The notes beneath the pieces were generated by a model. It saw only the letters and a list, made by a program, of their open reading frames with translations, had not been told where the DNA came from and did no database searches. Of a stretch of 28,897 nt of DNA, positions 26,527 to 28,897 are shown one piece after another (within the stretch, counting starts at the first letter, position 1; every line of letters starts with the position of its first letter). A program made the translations under genes and the position numbers. Source of the stretch: Saccoglossus kowalevskii (taxonomy: Eukaryota > Hemichordata > Enteropneusta > Harrimaniidae); assembly GCF_000003605.2 (NCBI RefSeq), contig NW_003115859.1, positions 1 to 28,897 of the forward strand, in the 5' to 3' direction.

Positions 26527-26693
26527 TCTATTTTAATGTTATACATTAGCCAACATAAAACACTTGTATCCATATCATTCACTCTATGCCTACCAACACT
26601 TCAGTTTGTTCATGTATGAACAATTTAAGCACATTTTTACGTAATTTCAAAATAGTATTAGTCGTTATTTACCTATATTTAGTTTAAACATGT

Positions 26694-26765
26694 GGGGATA
26701 TAGCTCAGTGATAGAGCATTCGACTGCAGATCGAGAGGTCCCTGGTTTGAACCCGGGTGTCCCCT
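26694..26765 (+). tRNA. tRNA-Cys(GCA), class U (A19/U56)
   Basis: AGTGATA with TTTGAAC, last class U copy in the window. Confidence 0.68.
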
Positions 26766-26932
26766 TTAATTTTAATGTTATATATTAGCACAAATAAACC
26801 CCTTGTATCCATATCATTCACTGTATGCGTAACAACACTTCATTTTATTTATGCATGAACAATTTAAGCACATTATGACGTAATTTCAAAATAATATCAG
26901 TCGTTATTTTTCAATAATTATTTTAAACATGT

Positions 26933-27005
26933 GGGGATATAGCTCAGTGGTAGAGCATTCGACTGCAGATCGAGAGGTCCTTGGTTTCGAACCCGGGTGT
27001 CCTCT
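26933..27005 (+). pseudogene. tRNA-Cys body with T-loop insertion
   Basis: One extra T makes GGTTTCGAACC, giving an eight-base T loop. C50 to T and C71 to T are wobble changes. The spacer behind it has lost a T (CACTGTGTCC). Confidence 0.65.
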
Positions 27006-27167
27006 TCTATTTTAATGTTATGCATTAGCGAACATAAAACACTGTGTCCAGATCATTCACTCTATCCTAAACGCTTCATTTTGTTCATGTATGAACAATT
27101 TAAGCAATTATGACGTAATTTCAAAATAGTATCAGTCGTTATTGTTCTATATTTATTTTATACATGT

Positions 27168-27239
27168 GGGGATATAGCTCAGTGGTAGAGCATTCGACTG
27201 CAGATCGAGAGGTCCTCGGTTTAAACCCGGGTGTCCCCT
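27168..27239 (+). pseudogene. Full-length body with class B T arm
   Basis: Class A-type anticodon arm (no 2-nt deletion) joined to CTCGG-TTTAAAC-CCGGG. A recombinant, or the undeleted ancestor form of class B. T5 flank. Confidence 0.65.
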
Positions 27240-27407
27240 TCAATTTTTATGTTATACATTAGCCAACATAAAACACTTGTGTCCAGATCATTCACTCTAT
27301 GCGTAACAACACCTCAGTATGTTTATGTATGAACAATTTAAGCACATTTTTACGTAATTTCAAAATAGTATCAGTCGTTATTTTCCTATATTTATTTTTA
27401 AACATGA

Positions 27408-27479
27408 GGGGATGTAGCTCAGTGGCAGAGCATTCGACTGCAGATCGAGAGGTCCCTGGTTTGAACCCGGGCGTCCCCT
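27408..27479 (+). tRNA. tRNA-Cys(GCA) variant with G7-C66
   Basis: A7 to G with T66 to C keeps pair 7-66 as G-C, a compensated double change. T loop TTTGAAC with G19; T20 to C. Stems are otherwise intact. Confidence 0.66.
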
Positions 27480-27646
27480 TTAATTTTAATGTAATATATT
27501 AGCACAGATAAACCCCTTGTATCTATATCATTCACTGTATGCGTAACAACACTTCATTTTGTTTGTGTATGAATAATTTAAGCACATTATGACGTAATTT
27601 CAAAATCGTATCAGTCGTTATTTTTCTATATTTATTTTAAACTTGT

Positions 27647-27716
27647 GGGGATATAGCTCAGTGGTAGAGCTCGACTGCAGATCGAGAGGTCCTCGGTTTA
27701 AACCCGGGTGTCCCCT
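27647..27716 (+). pseudogene. tRNA-Cys pseudogene, class B
   Basis: Class B with normal A7 but the T5 flank (CTTCAATTTTTATG) otherwise typical of G7 copies. Confidence 0.77.
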
Positions 27717-27883
27717 TCAATTTTTATGTTATACATTAGCCAACATAAAACACTTGTGTCCAGATCGTTCACTCTATGCGTAACAACACTTCAGTATGTT
27801 TATGTATGAACAATTTAAGCACATTTTTACGTAATTTCAAAATAGTATCAGTCGTTATTTTCCTATATTTATTTTAAACATGA

Positions 27884-27955
27884 GGGGATATAGCTCAGTG
27901 GTAGAGCATTCGACTGCAGATCGAGAGGTCCCTGGTTTGAACCCGGGTGTCCCCT
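27884..27955 (+). tRNA. tRNA-Cys(GCA) variant with G19/U56
   Basis: TTTGAAC with AGTGGTA; CATGAG leader like 900, but the D stem is intact here. Confidence 0.63.
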
Positions 27956-28122
27956 TTAATTTTAATGTTATATACTAGCACAAATAAACCCCTTGTATCC
28001 ATATCATTCACTGTATGCGTAACAACACTTCATTTTATTTATGTATGAACAATTTAAGCACATTATGACGTAATTTCAAAATAGTATTAGTCGTTATTTT
28101 TCTATATTTATTTTAAACATGT

Positions 28123-28194
28123 GGGGATATAGCTCAGTGGTAGAGCATTCGACTGCAGATCGAGAGGTCCCTGGTTCGAACCCGGGTGTCCCCT
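28123..28194 (+). tRNA. tRNA-Cys-GCA: tRNA-Cys(GCA), class A
   Basis: Exact consensus, last one in the window. The sp1 behind reads GCATTTGCCAAC. Confidence 0.96.
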
Positions 28195-28358
28195 TCTATT
28201 TTAATGTTATGCATTTGCCAACATAAAACACTTGTGTCCAGATCATTCACTCTATCCTAAACGCTTCATATTGTTTATGTATGAACAATTTAAGCACATT
28301 ATGACGTAATTTCAAAATAGTATCAGTCGTTATTGTTCTATATTTATTTTATTCATGT

Positions 28359-28430
28359 GGGGATATAGCTCAGTGGTAGAGCATTCCACTGTAGATCGAG
28401 AGGTCCCTGGTTCGAACCCGGGTGTCCCCT
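28359..28430 (+). tRNA. tRNA-Cys body with Tyr anticodon GTA
   Basis: The anticodon loop CTGTAGA gives GTA (Tyr UAC/UAU). G30 to C puts C30 opposite C40, weakening the anticodon stem. A and B boxes intact and U73 kept. Leader TTTTATTCATG. Confidence 0.72.
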
Positions 28431-28594
28431 TCTATTTTAATGTTATATATTAGCCAACATAAAACACTTGTGTCCAGATCATTCACTCTATGCCTAAACG
28501 CTTCATTTTGTTTATGATGAATATTTTAAGCACATTATGACGTAATTTTAAAATTGTATCAGTAGTTATTTTTCTATATTTATTTTAAACATGT

Positions 28595-28666
28595 GGGGAT
28601 ATAGCTCAGTGGTAGAGCATTCGACTGCAGATCGAGAGGTCCCTGGTTTGAACCCGGGTGTCCCCT
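28595..28666 (+). tRNA. tRNA-Cys(GCA) variant with G19/U56
   Basis: TTTGAAC with AGTGGTA. The flank starts as sp2 (TTTAATTTTAATG) but continues as sp1 (GCCAACATAAAACAC), so it is a hybrid spacer. Confidence 0.63.
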
Positions 28667-28830
28667 TTAATTTTAATGTTATATATTAGCCAACATAAAA
28701 CACTTGTGTGCAGATCATTCACTCTGTGCCTAAACACTTCATTTTGTTTATGTATGAACAATTTAAGCACATTATGACGTAATTTCAAAATAGTATTAGT
28801 CGTTATTTTTCTATATTATTTTAAACATGT

Positions 28831-28897
28831 GGGGATATAGCTCAGTGGTAGTGCATTCAACTGCAGATCGAGAGGTCCCTGGTTCGAACCCGGGTGT
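28831..28897 (+). tRNA. tRNA-Cys(GCA) variant, cut by window edge
   Basis: Ends at TGT of the 3' acceptor strand. A23 to T (U12·U23) and G30 to A (A30·C40) disturb two stems. B box intact. Confidence 0.65.

Larger units (their letters stand above)
23270..26560 (+). repeat. 853-bp A-B-C-D higher-order repeat
   Basis: The series A, B, C, D repeats with an 853-bp period from 23270, 24514, 25367 and 26220. A 391-bp A-D pair is inserted at 24123-24513. Repeat-to-repeat identity is very high; one visible change is A59 to G at 26220. These are probably the youngest amplifications in the window. Confidence 0.92.
27408..27716 (+). repeat. Duplicate of 15229-15538 region
   Basis: Offset about 12179 bp. 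Both blocks share the ATGAGG leader, C66 in the acceptor stem, the GTAATATATTAGCACAGA flank and the GTTTGTGTATGAATAA spacer change. The second body differs: class A at 15469, class B at 27647. Confidence 0.75.
1..28897 (+). repeat. Head-to-tail tRNA-Cys satellite array, about 128 units
   Basis: Every 155-239 bp the same tRNA-Cys body recurs, always on the + strand, separated by related AT-rich spacers. Normal units are 235-239 bp, class C units about 226-229 bp, and class D units about 154-159 bp. Almost every body carries a PstI site (CTGCAG) over the anticodon; class B adds a SacI site (GAGCTC). No gap of 300 bp lacks a tRNA-derived body, and both window edges lie inside the array. The longest open frames (60-83 codons) read through tRNA bodies and spacer and are not genes. 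Confidence 0.98.

Noticed and set aside
1-28897. CRISPR-like direct repeats with spacers
   Set aside because: The spacers are themselves repeated and about 165 bp long, and the repeat is a folded tRNA with Pol III signals.
1-28897. tRNA-derived SINE family
   Set aside because: Copies are strictly tandem and in one direction, without target-site duplications, A-rich tails or a separate non-tRNA body ending each copy.
1-28897. Bacterial or organelle tRNA cluster
   Set aside because: Only one isotype is present, no CCA tail is encoded, and there are no neighbouring protein genes. The body matches a eukaryotic cytosolic tRNA-Cys with T-run terminators.

Overview
The window is one uninterrupted head-to-tail tandem array of a nuclear tRNA-Cys(GCA) gene and its AT-rich spacer. 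I count 128 tRNA-derived copies, all on the + strand, with no inverted copy, no protein gene and no other RNA gene. The usual unit is 235-239 bp: a 70-72 nt tRNA body plus about 165 bp of spacer. The array runs off both ends of the window. The last copy is cut by the window edge.

Organism: a eukaryote, most likely an animal and perhaps an invertebrate. The CCA tail is not encoded. Each body has split internal A-box and B-box sequences and is followed by a short T run, as expected for RNA polymerase III. The anticodon stem TTCGA/TCGAG and the rest of the body resemble the tRNA-Cys I recall from invertebrate animals. The species cannot be named from this sequence.

Copy classes used below (consensus tRNA numbering): class A, intact 72-nt tRNA-Cys with T loop TTCGAAC (21 exact copies plus near-exact ones). 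Class U, 72 nt, with G19 to A and C56 to U together (15 copies). Class B, 70 nt, two bases lost at the D-stem/anticodon-stem junction and T loop TTTAAAC (23 copies, plus 3 with anticodon TGA and 2 with the class A T arm). Class C, 60 nt, T arm removed by a 12-nt deletion (12 copies). Class D, only the first 14 nt remain and are fused directly to spacer (15 copies). Class E, rearranged anticodon loop (2 copies). The other 37 are variants of the 72-nt form. Spacer families: sp1 contains GCCAACATAAAACAC, sp2 contains GCACAAATAAAC, and sp3 contains GCGAACATAAAACAC.

Layout: 1-4566 is two copies of a 2283-bp, ten-unit higher-order repeat, with a shortened third copy after it. 4567-11400 is mostly A-B-U trimers of about 713 bp. 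11400-15300 holds the most diverged copies and a 623-bp duplication. 16324-18532 is a 1425-bp hexamer repeat. 19324-20748 is a distant duplicate of 3423-4847, and 20890-23580 duplicates parts of 8937-10560. 23270-26600 is an 853-bp A-B-C-D repeat. 26600-28897 is a mixed tail.

The biology is that of a multicopy tRNA gene family behaving as a satellite. About a sixth of the copies are exact consensus and look able to make tRNA-Cys. The rest show graded decay, compensatory tertiary and acceptor-stem changes, and a few changed anticodons (Trp CCA, Tyr GTA, Ser TGA and Ser GCT). Expression cannot be judged from sequence alone.
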